From IMG/VR virus record IMGVR_UViG_3300045996_000216, positions 1-32,630 of that record: 32,630 bases of DNA; one strand, given 5' to 3'. Below, one piece after another: positions 14,105-22,132 of this stretch; position 1 is the stretch's first letter; each line of letters starts with the position of its first letter. The DNA is from a virus. Both the position numbers and the translations under genes were made by a program. The notes beneath the pieces were generated by a model. It was not told the origin of the DNA. It saw only the letters and a list, made by a program, of their open reading frames with translations, and made no database searches.

Positions 14105-14321
14105 ACTCGCCTCTGATTGCAGCGGCGCACTGGTAACACGCACTGCCTTCTGATAGGTCTGGTGCTTTCTCTCCCAATTCCTCGGCAATCATTGCGCACC
14201 GCTCGCGCTCTGCCAGAACGGCCTTGGCAAAGTCTGCATACAAGACCCATTCGCCCGATTCATTAGGGCTCATGTCGGCTGGGCAATCGAGCATCTCATA
14301 GCGTTGGACAGTATTTGTCAT
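14103..14321 (-). CDS. reverse-strand moron, small ERERC-type phage protein (72 aa)
   Basis: Reads against the surrounding late operon. Start at ATG 14321 gives MTNTVQRYEMLDCPADMSPN, then FAKAVLAERERCAMIAEELG and the C-terminus SACYQCAAAIRGE. The LxERERCA...C-AAAIR pattern is a recurring small phage protein type, also present in this window at 29795-30067. A TAAAAT -10-like hexamer ends seven bases before the ATG, which suggests a nearly leaderless mRNA; no ribosome site is visible. The stop abuts the terminator of the capsid gene. Function unknown; own-promoter expression in lysogens is inferred. Confidence 0.6.
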   Translation of the reverse strand: MTNTVQRYEMLDCPADMSPNESGEWVLYADFAKAVLAERERCAMIAEELGEKAPDLSEGSACYQCAAAIRGE

Positions 14322-14346
14322 GCGCAAGATTTTAGGACCATGAACC

Positions 14347-14667
14347 ATGGAACGCCAGTTTGATCCGCTAACCGGCATGTTGACCTCGTTCAAGGTCGAG
14401 GACGGCGAGCTGCGCGTCAACTACGAGCAGAACAACACGGCCATTTATGAGCGTCTGCAAAAGCTCAGGAATGAGCCGGAATATGCCAAGAACGGCATCA
14501 AGAACAACTTCCAACAGGTAGTCCACATCACGGATGCGGACTGCATGAAGATGATCGTGGAGGACGGTTTCAACCCCTACAAGGAGTCGGCCAAGGCCCT
14601 TCGGTTGCACCTTCGCAAGAACCGCGACAAGTACGGCCATCTGTTCGTCACTTCGGGACGGATTTGA
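14347..14667 (+). CDS. conserved-type phage protein of unknown function (106 aa)
   Basis: ATG 14347. Sequence elements: MERQFDPLTGMLTSFKVEDG, LRVNYEQNNTAIYERLQKLR, KNNFQQVVHITDADCMKMIV and a C-terminus LRKNRDKYGHLFVTSGRI. I have seen similar proteins next to SU10-type capsid genes of podoviruses, where they are annotated as hypothetical. The stop overlaps the TTG start of the TPR-glycosyltransferase. A virion or assembly role is possible. Confidence 0.68.
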   Translation: MERQFDPLTGMLTSFKVEDGELRVNYEQNNTAIYERLQKLRNEPEYAKNGIKNNFQQVVHITDADCMKMIVEDGFNPYKESAKALRLHLRKNRDKYGHLFVTSGRI

Positions 14668-16010
14668 GCGTCTACAAAGAGATTGAAGCTCTCATCGGGA
14701 CCGACCCCGACGAAGCAGCCAGGCAGGCGACCCAACTGCTGGAGAAGAACCCGGACGACCCGTTAGCCCTGTTCATTCTCGCTTCGGTGTACGCCAAGGC
14801 AGAGAGATTTGGACTGGCTTTCAACCTCTTCCAGCGGGTTGCGGACATCCGACCGGACAGGGCAGAGGCTTGGAACAACGTAGGGATGGCCCTGCAGGGG
14901 TTGCATCAGTCGGACAGGGCGAGAGAAGCCTTTTTGAAGGCTGGAAAGATTGACAGGAAGTGCCCGAACTACCCCGCAAACGTCGCTTTGACGTTCATGG
15001 AGCAGCGGGATTACGGGAAGGCCATCGAGTGGTGCCAGAAGGCGTTTTCACTCGACCCTGAGCACGCTGGAGCTAAGACAACCTACGGGATGTCGAGTCT
15101 AGCTCTGGGTGATTGGGCCAACGGCTGGAAAGCCTACGGATACGCCCTTGGCGGCAAGTTCCGCAAAGAGGTGGTTTACGGCGATGAGGTGAGGTGGGAT
15201 GGTTCACCGGGCAAGACTCTGGTGGTCTACGGTGAGCAGGGTATCGGGGACGAGGTGATGTATGCGAGTTGCCTACCTGATGCTGTTGCCATCTCAAAAG
15301 AGGTCGTTGTCGAGTGTGATCCAAGGCTTGAAGGGCTGTTCAAACGGTCGTTCCCGACTGCTTTTGTATATGGCACTCGTCGGCAACAAGAAATCGAGTG
15401 GCCCAACAACCACAAGCTAGACGCAAGGTGCCCGATTGGTCAACTGCCGCAGTTTTTCAGGCCGAGCCCTGAGAGTTGCCCTGGAACACCTTACTTGGTC
15501 GCGGACCCTGAAAGACGCCTGCAGTGGAGGGCGCTGTTCGATTCGTGGGGCAAGAAACCCAAGATCGGGCTGGCTTGGTCAGGTGGGTCGAGGCACAACC
15601 ACCCAGAGTCCCGCGATGTGGGCCTGGAGGGGTTTCGGGAACTGATTGAGAGCGTGGACGCCGACTGGGTGTCCCTCCAATACAAAGACCCGCGAGACGA
15701 GATTGAGGAATCCGGGTTGCCGGTGAAGCATTACCCCCGCGCAACCTTGACAGCGGACTACGACGACACAGCAGGACTGGTGGCCGAACTGGATTTGGTC
15801 ATTGGTCCGCATACGTCAGTCCATCACCTTGCGGGGGCACTCGGAGTGCCCTCGCTGATCTTGGTTCCTACTAAGACGAACTGGACGTATGCGAGAGATA
15901 CCTTGAACTGGTATCGAGGCGCTACGTTGGTTCGCCAGGTGGGGACTTGGAAAGACACGATTGAAAACATTAGGTCGCATCCTCTGCTGGTTGGGTTTGC
16001 ACAAGCATGA
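14664..16010 (+). CDS. TPR-repeat glycosyltransferase (GT-B, GT9/GT41-like)
   Basis: 448 aa from a coupled TTG. Residues 1-160 are TPR-type repeats (PLALFILASVYAKAERFGLA; AEAWNNVGMALQGLHQSDRA; NVALTFMEQRDYGKAIEWCQ). The C-terminal half is a GT-B domain with GEQGIGDE (190-197), IGLAWSGGSRHNHPESRDVG (301-320) and the nucleotide-site region DLVIGPHTSVHHLAGALGVP (377-396). The combination of TPRs with a GT9/O-GlcNAc-transferase-like domain suggests protein or glycan glycosylation; donor and acceptor are unknown. It sits between capsid and adaptor genes in the late operon with a second glycosyltransferase and a methyltransferase, so a virion protein or host surface glycan are both candidate targets. 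No signal peptide, hence cytoplasmic. Confidence 0.82.
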   Translation: MSVYKEIEALIGTDPDEAARQATQLLEKNPDDPLALFILASVYAKAERFGLAFNLFQRVADIRPDRAEAWNNVGMALQGLHQSDRAREAFLKAGKIDRKCPNYPANVALTFMEQRDYGKAIEWCQKAFSLDPEHAGAKTTYGMSSLALGDWANGWKAYGYALGGKFRKEVVYGDEVRWDGSPGKTLVVYGEQGIGDEVMYASCLPDAVAISKEVVVECDPRLEGLFKRSFPTAFVYGTRRQQEIEWPNNHKLDARCPIGQLPQFFRPSPESCPGTPYLVADPERRLQWRALFDSWGKKPKIGLAWSGGSRHNHPESRDVGLEGFRELIESVDADWVSLQYKDPRDEIEESGLPVKHYPRATLTADYDDTAGLVAELDLVIGPHTSVHHLAGALGVPSLILVPTKTNWTYARDTLNWYRGATLVRQVGTWKDTIENIRSHPLLVGFAQA

Positions 16011-16080
16011 AGAAGTGCATTGGGACACCATCCACGCCAATCTGAAGTGCAAATGTTGCGGGCAGTATTGGAGTGACTAA
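15961..16080 (+). CDS. tiny zinc-ribbon protein (39 aa), overlapping
   Basis: An open frame from TTG 15961 to TAA 16078-16080, with GGAAAG eight bases before the TTG. It overlaps the end of the TPR-glycosyltransferase and the start of the next gene. Translation: MKTLGRILCWLGLHKHEEVH then WDTIHANLKCKCCGQYWSD. The LGLHK...KCKCCG-x-W arrangement resembles very short DUF1660-type phage proteins with one CxxC knuckle. It also fills the otherwise non-coding gap at 16011-16072. The start could instead be TTG 15991 or 15997. Confidence 0.5.
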   Translation: MKTLGRILCWLGLHKHEEVHWDTIHANLKCKCCGQYWSD

Positions 16081-16771
16081 CTACCCCATCCCTGTCTATG
16101 CTGGCTTTGACGAGCGCGAAGAGGTCGGGTTTCACGCCTTCTGTGCGTCCCTGATCCAATACGCCACGGAGCCGGTGAGCATCACTCCACTGTCTCTGCA
16201 GATGGTGAGCAAGATTTACGGAGAGGGCCACAGGGACGGAACCAACGGGTTCATTTACCTGCGGTTCCTGATCCCATACCTCCAGACGTTTGAGGGCTGG
16301 GCGATCTTTGTAGACGGCGCGGACATGGTTCTGGACGCTGACATTGCGGAACTGTGGGCCTTGCGTAACCCGTTCAAGGCGGTGCAAGTCGTAAAGCACG
16401 ACTACAAGACCAAATTTCCGAGGAAGTACATCGGAACAAAGATGGAAGCGGCCAACGCCGACTATCCGAGGAAGAATCAAAGCAGCGTGATGCTGATTAA
16501 CTGCGCGCACTACGCCTGGCGGGACATGACCCCGGAGAAAGTGGCGCAGATGCCGGGGAGCTATCTGCATCGGTTTGAGTTCATTCCTGAGCGGTACATC
16601 GGAGAGATTCCGGTGGAGTGGAACTGGCTGGCAGACGAGAGCGGAGTCAACGACCAGGCCAAGCTTCTTCATTGGACCTGCGGGATTCCGGGGTTCGGTC
16701 ACTACAAGGACGCACCCCACGCGGACAAGTGGTTTCGGGCGCATCTGAGGGCCAACCATGCAACTGATTAG
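16073..16771 (+). CDS. GT-A glycosyltransferase (GT8-like)
   Basis: 232 aa from GTG 16073. Opening PIPVYAGFDEREEVGFHAFC, then GFIYLRFLIPYLQTFEGWAI and the metal/nucleotide site FVDGADMVL (DGAD at 81-84) followed by DADIAELW. Later elements are SSVMLINCAHYAW and EIPVEWNWLAD with KLLHWTCGIPGF near the end. This is the GT8 or glycogenin-like layout of a GT-A enzyme that uses a nucleotide-sugar and a divalent metal. The acceptor is unknown. It is the middle gene of a three-gene sugar/methyl cassette and overlaps the methyltransferase start by 14 bases. Confidence 0.78.
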   Translation: MTNYPIPVYAGFDEREEVGFHAFCASLIQYATEPVSITPLSLQMVSKIYGEGHRDGTNGFIYLRFLIPYLQTFEGWAIFVDGADMVLDADIAELWALRNPFKAVQVVKHDYKTKFPRKYIGTKMEAANADYPRKNQSSVMLINCAHYAWRDMTPEKVAQMPGSYLHRFEFIPERYIGEIPVEWNWLADESGVNDQAKLLHWTCGIPGFGHYKDAPHADKWFRAHLRANHATD

Positions 16772-17279
16772 TCCTGAGTACCGCCAGGAGCAGGAGAGGC
16801 TGCACGCCAAAGGCAACTACGGCACCGCGTCTCTGCAGTTCGGGGAGATTGTCTCGGAACTGGTTGAAAAGACCGGCGCTGAGACTCTGCTGGATTACGG
16901 CTGCGGGTCCATGCAAAACCTGCGCAAAGTGCTGGACTGCGATGTTTTGTATCTCGGATACGACCCCGCAGTGCCAGAGTTTTCCTGCAAGGTGCCTAGC
17001 GATCTAGTCACCTGCATTGACGTTCTGGAGCACATCGAGCCGGAACTACTGGAGAACGTCCTGGACGACCTCCAGAGCCTGACCAAGCGTTGGGCATTCA
17101 TGACGGTCCACACCGGCCCCGCCCGGAAGACCTTGAGCGACGGGCGTAACGCCCACTTGATCCAACAACCGCCTTGCTGGTGGTTGCCCAAGTTCTTCAG
17201 CCGTTGGGACGTTCATTCGTTCCAGGCCATGCCTCAAGGGTTTTCCATCCTATGCCGTTCAGCACGTACACAGAGCTAA
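16758..17279 (+). CDS. class I SAM-dependent methyltransferase
   Basis: 173 aa. Motif I is LLDYGCG (44-50), the acidic residue after strand 2 is in LGYDP (D69), and motif IV is CIDVLEHIEPE (86-96). This is the methyltransferase-11/23 layout. WAFMTVHTGPARKTLSDGRN and LIQQPPCWWLPKFFSRW follow. These small enzymes commonly modify sugars or small molecules. The substrate is not visible, but the two neighbouring glycosyltransferases make a glycan plausible. Its 3' end overlaps the start of the adaptor gene. Confidence 0.82.
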   Translation: MQLISPEYRQEQERLHAKGNYGTASLQFGEIVSELVEKTGAETLLDYGCGSMQNLRKVLDCDVLYLGYDPAVPEFSCKVPSDLVTCIDVLEHIEPELLENVLDDLQSLTKRWAFMTVHTGPARKTLSDGRNAHLIQQPPCWWLPKFFSRWDVHSFQAMPQGFSILCRSARTQS

Positions 17280-17848
17280 AGGCCAAGGTCGCAAGCGACT
17301 ACAAGCGTGATGACCTCACCGCCGAAATTGTCGATGCCATCGCCTTGGCCGAAGCGGAAATGCAGATCGAATGCAAGATCATCGAGCTTGAGTCGGACGC
17401 ATCCATCACGATCACCTCCGGCTCCGGTCCTCTCCCTACGGGCTTCCTCGGCATGAGGTCCTGCTATTGGGACGGCGACACCAAAACCCCCCTCAAGTAC
17501 ATCACCCCTGACGGCTTCGACTCCCTGCGGAACAACTCCGGGGATACGCCCGCCTACTACACGATCAGCGGCACGACCATTCGTGTCAATGAAGGCGCGA
17601 GCGGGACGCTCAAAGCCATGTGCAATGTCCGCTTCACCCCTCTTTCGGGGTCGCAAGCCTCCAACGACATCCTCGCTTACTTCCCCAATGCCTACCTGTA
17701 CGGTGCCCTGAAGCACTTGGCAATCGTCACTCAGGATGACGCCTCTTTGCAGAAGTACGGTGTGCTGTTCAACGCAGCGATGGGGAGTATCAAGGCGAAT
17801 AACAAGGACCGCAAGTACGCCGGTCCCCTGCAGGTCCGTCCGCGATGA
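17252..17848 (+). CDS. head-tail adaptor (gp4-like)
   Basis: 198 aa from ATG 17252; an upstream ATG at 17174 would run deep into the methyltransferase gene. The N-terminal STYTELKAKVASDYKRDDLT plus IALAEAEMQIECKI is typical of the short-tail adaptor family related to P22 gp4. A beta-rich centre and LAYFPNAYLYGALKHLAIVT with GVLFNAAMGSIKANNKDRKY at the end follow. It would form the ring below the portal. It overlaps the nozzle gene by four bases. Confidence 0.8.
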   Translation: MPFSTYTELKAKVASDYKRDDLTAEIVDAIALAEAEMQIECKIIELESDASITITSGSGPLPTGFLGMRSCYWDGDTKTPLKYITPDGFDSLRNNSGDTPAYYTISGTTIRVNEGASGTLKAMCNVRFTPLSGSQASNDILAYFPNAYLYGALKHLAIVTQDDASLQKYGVLFNAAMGSIKANNKDRKYAGPLQVRPR

Positions 17849-19566
17849 AAGTCACGTTCGGTCAGGGCCTCACCGACGCACTAGGGTCTGAGGCTGCGGA
17901 TGGGTTCGTCACCGACTGCTCCGGGTTCCGCTTTCGTGGTGGGTTTGCGGAGCTTGTGGGCGGGACGACCTCCACCGGAGTGTCTTTCACCGGGAATACG
18001 GGCGGTGACCTGGCGCAGCTCTACACCTCGACGGACACCTACATTGTCTGCTCGACCGACGACGCCACGGAGGTCTACACGGTTGGTGGTTCCACCACTC
18101 CCACCGCGATCACCCGCAAGACCGAAGGCCGGGTCATCTCCAACGCCACGGCTGCAGGAACTACGGTCACGATCACCACGGCGGTCGCCCACAACCGGAC
18201 CACTGGTGACATCATCTCTGCGTGGGGGTTCACTCCATCGACATACAACGCAGAATCTGTAGCGATCACCGTTACCAGTGCGACGGTCTTTACCTACACG
18301 GTCGCATCTGCCCCCGCTACTAGCCCTGCTACCGCTTTCGGGATGTACTCGGTGGCCGCCGACAACCATGTCAGCGTCACGCGCGGCGGTGAGTTGAGCG
18401 GTGTTCTGATCCTCAATTCCACGACTGGCGGTTGCTACTATTGGGGCGGGGATACCTCTATCCCCATCCGCAAGGTGGTGGGTTCGTACACCGCCCGCGT
18501 CTCGGTCCCGTTCGGGAATTACATCGTCCAACTGGCCCCGACGATCAGCTCTGTCGAATACCCGTTCCGCATCTGCTGGAGCAATGCGTCGGAGCCTGGA
18601 ACTGTCCCGCACAACGGGTTTACCGCGTCCCTGACGAACCAGGCCGGTGATGTGGACAAACCAGAGATTGGCGAGATGGTCTGGGCTCAACCCCTTGGGG
18701 ACGATTTGATCGTCTACGGCACCAAGGGTAGGTTGGTGATGCGGTACATCGGCGGTAACGATGTATTCCAGTTCACCAAGCTCCCCGGAGACGAGGGGTT
18801 GTATGCCGCTCGGATGGTGGCTGACTTCCCCGGTGGGCATGTGTTCGTGGATCGGGACAGGCACATTCGCGTCCACTCTGGTGGGGTCACGAAGGACATT
18901 TCCATCGGGAAGGTCCAGAACATCCTCGGTCGAGGAAGAACGTCGGGTAGCGGGGAGGCTGTCAGCATTTCGTGGGTTGTCGCCCATGCTCGCCAAAACG
19001 AGGTCTGGATTGGCTATATCGACCCGCCCGTAGCGGCTGGATTCCAGTCAAGTGACGCCCTGATCTGGAATTGGGTAGACGACACTTGGGGCAAGGTGTC
19101 GGTGTCTAACAAGAACGACGCCATCTCCGTCCGCTCCAACACTGAAGATAACCTCAAGCTCTACTCCACTGGCGGGTCTTCTTCGGCTGGGTTGGTCATT
19201 CTTGATGACAACGCAACCACGATCACAAGCTACTACATCGAGCGCAAAGGCATCGACGCAGGCAGCGCGGACACATTCAAGAACCTCCAGCGGTCCAGGT
19301 GGTTGATTGACACCGTGACCGGCTACACGGTGGCTTACACCGTCTCCCACGGCTCGCACAAGTTCACCGACACGGCCCCGACCTACGCCACGGGAGTGAC
19401 CTACACCCCCGGCACCACGGACTACTGCAACGCTCGCGCAACGGGTGGACGGTACTTGGCGGTGAAGCTCTCCATCACGACCTCCGCAGCCCCATCGAGC
19501 TTCCCGTACTACCAAGTCCGCGTCCGCTCCGCTGATCTGGACTTCACCACTGGAGGCAAGCGGTGA
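17845..19566 (+). CDS. tail nozzle / stabilisation protein (gp10-like)
   Basis: 573 aa. Starts MKVTFGQGLTDALGSEAADG. The body is beta-rich with repeated Thr/Gly/Val segments, as expected for the beta-propeller-like nozzle of short-tailed phages. GTKGRLVMRYIGGNDVFQFT, LPGDEGLYAARMVADFPGGH and VFVDRDRHIRVHSGG resemble P22 gp10-family stabilisation proteins. It would plug the adaptor and carry the spike. The family call is from pattern only. Confidence 0.75.
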   Translation: MKVTFGQGLTDALGSEAADGFVTDCSGFRFRGGFAELVGGTTSTGVSFTGNTGGDLAQLYTSTDTYIVCSTDDATEVYTVGGSTTPTAITRKTEGRVISNATAAGTTVTITTAVAHNRTTGDIISAWGFTPSTYNAESVAITVTSATVFTYTVASAPATSPATAFGMYSVAADNHVSVTRGGELSGVLILNSTTGGCYYWGGDTSIPIRKVVGSYTARVSVPFGNYIVQLAPTISSVEYPFRICWSNASEPGTVPHNGFTASLTNQAGDVDKPEIGEMVWAQPLGDDLIVYGTKGRLVMRYIGGNDVFQFTKLPGDEGLYAARMVADFPGGHVFVDRDRHIRVHSGGVTKDISIGKVQNILGRGRTSGSGEAVSISWVVAHARQNEVWIGYIDPPVAAGFQSSDALIWNWVDDTWGKVSVSNKNDAISVRSNTEDNLKLYSTGGSSSAGLVILDDNATTITSYYIERKGIDAGSADTFKNLQRSRWLIDTVTGYTVAYTVSHGSHKFTDTAPTYATGVTYTPGTTDYCNARATGGRYLAVKLSITTSAAPSSFPYYQVRVRSADLDFTTGGKR

Positions 19567-19817
19567 GCCTGTTTGAGAAGCCGAGAAAGCTCCCTGCGGA
19601 GTACGACGCTAGAGCGGTGGAACAGGTCATTCAGGACATCTACAACGCGATTAACAGCGGATTCATGAGCGTTAGATACCAGGTGCGTAGAGAAGAACCC
19701 GACAAGGTTTATGCGCACATGACAGTAATCGCTGACGGGACGAATTGGGACCCCGGCTCTGGGTCTGGGATGTACCGCAGGAACGGAAGCAATACCGCTT
19801 GGGTATTCATTGGCTAA
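19563..19817 (+). CDS. small tail-associated protein (84 aa)
   Basis: GTG 19563 overlaps the nozzle stop. Start MSLFEKPRKLPAEYDARAVE, a short helix and then a beta segment ending GSGSGMYRRNGSNTAWVFIG. That GxGMYRRxG...WVFIG ending recurs at the tail end of phage fibre and tail-tip proteins. Probably a small virion component. The exact role is unknown. Confidence 0.65.
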   Translation: MSLFEKPRKLPAEYDARAVEQVIQDIYNAINSGFMSVRYQVRREEPDKVYAHMTVIADGTNWDPGSGSGMYRRNGSNTAWVFIG

Positions 19818-19830
19818 TCAAGAGGAACAC

Positions 19831-21111
19831 ATGGCAGACCCCTACCAATACGACCCCAGCAAGCTCTACACGTCCGATGGGCTCAACCATCAGAACCCGT
19901 ACAACCAAGGGATTGGCGACTTCTGGGGCAACAAGGACAAGTGGCGGGATATGCAGACGGGGCAGCAACTGACCCCGGAGCAGGTCGCGTACATCAACGA
20001 CATCAACAAAAACGGTGTTGATCCGTCCAGAACCTGGATGGACAACGGCGACCCTCATGGGGCCGAGTCTCAGAAGCTGTACGACGCCATGAAGACGTAC
20101 ACGTACATGGGCGATGACGGCAAGAAGTACATGGTTGGCGGGAACTACTACCGTGGCGGCCCTGTCGATCAAGAAGCTGGAGCGTCCAGTAAGTACGACT
20201 TCATGTTTGGCGGCGCTGTTGACGGTGCTGGGCGAAAGCCCGGAGAGATGGCGTACTCCGCCACTGCGTATCGCCCCGATTGGGATGGAGACTTGGGGGC
20301 GTACAACGGCCAAGGCTTCGACATCTTCGACAGGAAAGGCGATTATGTCGGGGGCAACGTCCCCAGCACTCTAGGCGACAAGTCTTGGGATCGGTGGCAG
20401 TTGACGGTCCTTGCCTCCATGGCCGCTGCTGGTCTGGGTGCGTACATGGCCCCTGCAACGACTGGCACTTCCGCTGTAGGCACTGGCGCGACCATGGGCG
20501 AGGGTGCTCTGGCTGCTTCAGGGAACTTCGGCGTGAACGCTGGTACGGCTGGTGCTGCGGGTGCCAACGCTGCAGCGGCTGGCGGCGCTGGGGTTGGCAC
20601 TGTCGGCGCGACCGGGGGTGACGGCGCCTTCCTCGGTGAAGGCGTCCAGTCCGGTGTGGGTGCGTGGGACGGTGCTGCCGGTGGTGCTGCTGGTGGGTAT
20701 GGGACGGTTCCGCTTCAAGGTGTGGGCGCTCCTACTGCTTCTGGCTACGGCTCTACGGGCACGGGAAGCATGTTCGGCTCCGGCTCTAGTGCTGGAGGCT
20801 CTGGCGGGATGTTCGGTGGTTCGGTGAACATCCCCGGTCTGGGGTCTGTGGCTACCTCCGACATCATGAAGATCGCACTCCCTCTGCTCGGTGCTCTGGG
20901 TGGGTCGGAGGGGCAGGAACAAACCACCACCTCCACCAAGGAACTGCCTGAGTGGCTGCAGGGCCCGGTGTACGGTCAAGGCGGCTTGATTCCTCAGTCT
21001 CAGTGGTTGATGAACCAGCAACTGAATAACCCCGGAATGCTGAATCAAGGTCTTCTCAGGACCGTCAACAAGAAGACCGACAAGAAGAAAGCCAAGCGCG
21101 GACTTCTCTGA
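19831..21111 (+). CDS. internal virion (ejection) protein candidate, Gly/Ala-rich
   Basis: 426 aa from ATG 19831 with AGAGGA seven bases before. Residues 1-190 are polar and aromatic with many Tyr/Asp/Asn. Then comes a hydrophobic Ala/Gly helix (LTVLASMAAAGLGAYMAPAT) and a long Gly/Ala/Ser low-complexity tract (about 210-340). The basic C-terminus ends KKTDKKKAKRGLL. Placement directly after the nozzle gene and before other low-complexity proteins fits ejection proteins that leave the head with the DNA and act at the host envelope. No motif proves this. Confidence 0.62.
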   Translation: MADPYQYDPSKLYTSDGLNHQNPYNQGIGDFWGNKDKWRDMQTGQQLTPEQVAYINDINKNGVDPSRTWMDNGDPHGAESQKLYDAMKTYTYMGDDGKKYMVGGNYYRGGPVDQEAGASSKYDFMFGGAVDGAGRKPGEMAYSATAYRPDWDGDLGAYNGQGFDIFDRKGDYVGGNVPSTLGDKSWDRWQLTVLASMAAAGLGAYMAPATTGTSAVGTGATMGEGALAASGNFGVNAGTAGAAGANAAAAGGAGVGTVGATGGDGAFLGEGVQSGVGAWDGAAGGAAGGYGTVPLQGVGAPTASGYGSTGTGSMFGSGSSAGGSGGMFGGSVNIPGLGSVATSDIMKIALPLLGALGGSEGQEQTTTSTKELPEWLQGPVYGQGGLIPQSQWLMNQQLNNPGMLNQGLLRTVNKKTDKKKAKRGLL

Positions 21112-21148
21112 AATCAACCCCTAACGCTGCGACAGCGCCGGAGTAAAT

Positions 21149-22132
21149 ATGGCAATCATCACCCCCAACAAGCCGACTGGTCCCACCCCCGGCCAGAAGA
21201 CGCCCGCCCAACGCCAAGGCCCGGCTATCTCCCTTGGACAGCAGATGTTCAACCAGGGCAGCGGGCTTCTGGGTAGTCCCATCGCTGGCAACGGGTTCAA
21301 CCAGGTTCAGATGCCACGAGGCCCTGCCATGCCCACCTCCAACGTGGCTCCGAACTCGTTTGGTGGTGGGTACGGTGGCCCGTTCGCCCCTGACAAGGGG
21401 ACTGGTTACGGGATGGAACGAATGGGTATGCCCACTGGCCCCATTGCCCCGGACAAGATGCCGGGAATGGGCATCAATCCAAGGCAGATGCCGGGGCAAG
21501 GTGGGTACGGCCCGCAACTCAACCCCACGGCCCCGTCTAACCCTTGGCTGCAGCAGCAGGGTCAGGGGATCATGAACCAGACCAACCAGATGTTGGGACA
21601 GAACCTGCTTGGTATTCAGGGTAACTCTGTCGCTTCTGGTGGGTTGGGTGGGTCGCGTCAAGGTGTCGCTCAAGGTACGGCTCTGGGGCAAGCCTCCAAC
21701 TACCTGTCCTCCAACCTCGCCGATATGTACGGGTCCGCGTATGAGAACGACGCGAACCGGAACATGCAGAAGTACGGCATTGACACGAACTCGTTCGTTG
21801 GTCAGCGGGGTCAGGACATCACGATGCGCGGCCAAGACCTGCAGAACTACAACCAGGGCATGGATCGGGGCCTGCAGCAGTACCAGGGTGATCAGAACTT
21901 CTACACCTCCCAAAGAGGGCAAGACCTCGCCACGGCTGGTCTGGGGTCGGGACTCATCACGCAAGGTCTGAACACTCAGTGGCTCCCGATGCAGAACGCC
22001 TCGGACGTTTACGCCAAGTTTGCGGGCAACGGCACGACCACGAACACCTCTAGTTCCGGTGGTGGCTGGATGGGTGCTCTGGGTGGTGCGGCTGGTATCT
22101 ACCAGATGGGTAACGCTGGGGGGTGGTGGTAA
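21149..22132 (+). CDS. internal virion (ejection) protein candidate, Gln/Gly/Pro-rich
   Basis: 327 aa, ATG 21149. The first 150 residues are Pro/Gly/Met/Gln-rich and disordered, with a repeated PxGP-IAPDK unit at two places (TGPIAPDKMPG, GGPFAPDKGTG). The second half has helical repeats such as GQRGQDITMRGQDLQNYNQG and QRGQDLATAGLGSG, then a Gly/Trp-rich end. It resembles low-complexity proteins of podovirus ejection clusters. The stop overlaps the next ATG (TAATG). Confidence 0.6.
   Translation: MAIITPNKPTGPTPGQKTPAQRQGPAISLGQQMFNQGSGLLGSPIAGNGFNQVQMPRGPAMPTSNVAPNSFGGGYGGPFAPDKGTGYGMERMGMPTGPIAPDKMPGMGINPRQMPGQGGYGPQLNPTAPSNPWLQQQGQGIMNQTNQMLGQNLLGIQGNSVASGGLGGSRQGVAQGTALGQASNYLSSNLADMYGSAYENDANRNMQKYGIDTNSFVGQRGQDITMRGQDLQNYNQGMDRGLQQYQGDQNFYTSQRGQDLATAGLGSGLITQGLNTQWLPMQNASDVYAKFAGNGTTTNTSSSGGGWMGALGGAAGIYQMGNAGGWW

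Noticed and set aside
13088-14188. Reverse-strand open frame covering the capsid gene
   Set aside because: Antisense shadow of the capsid gene.
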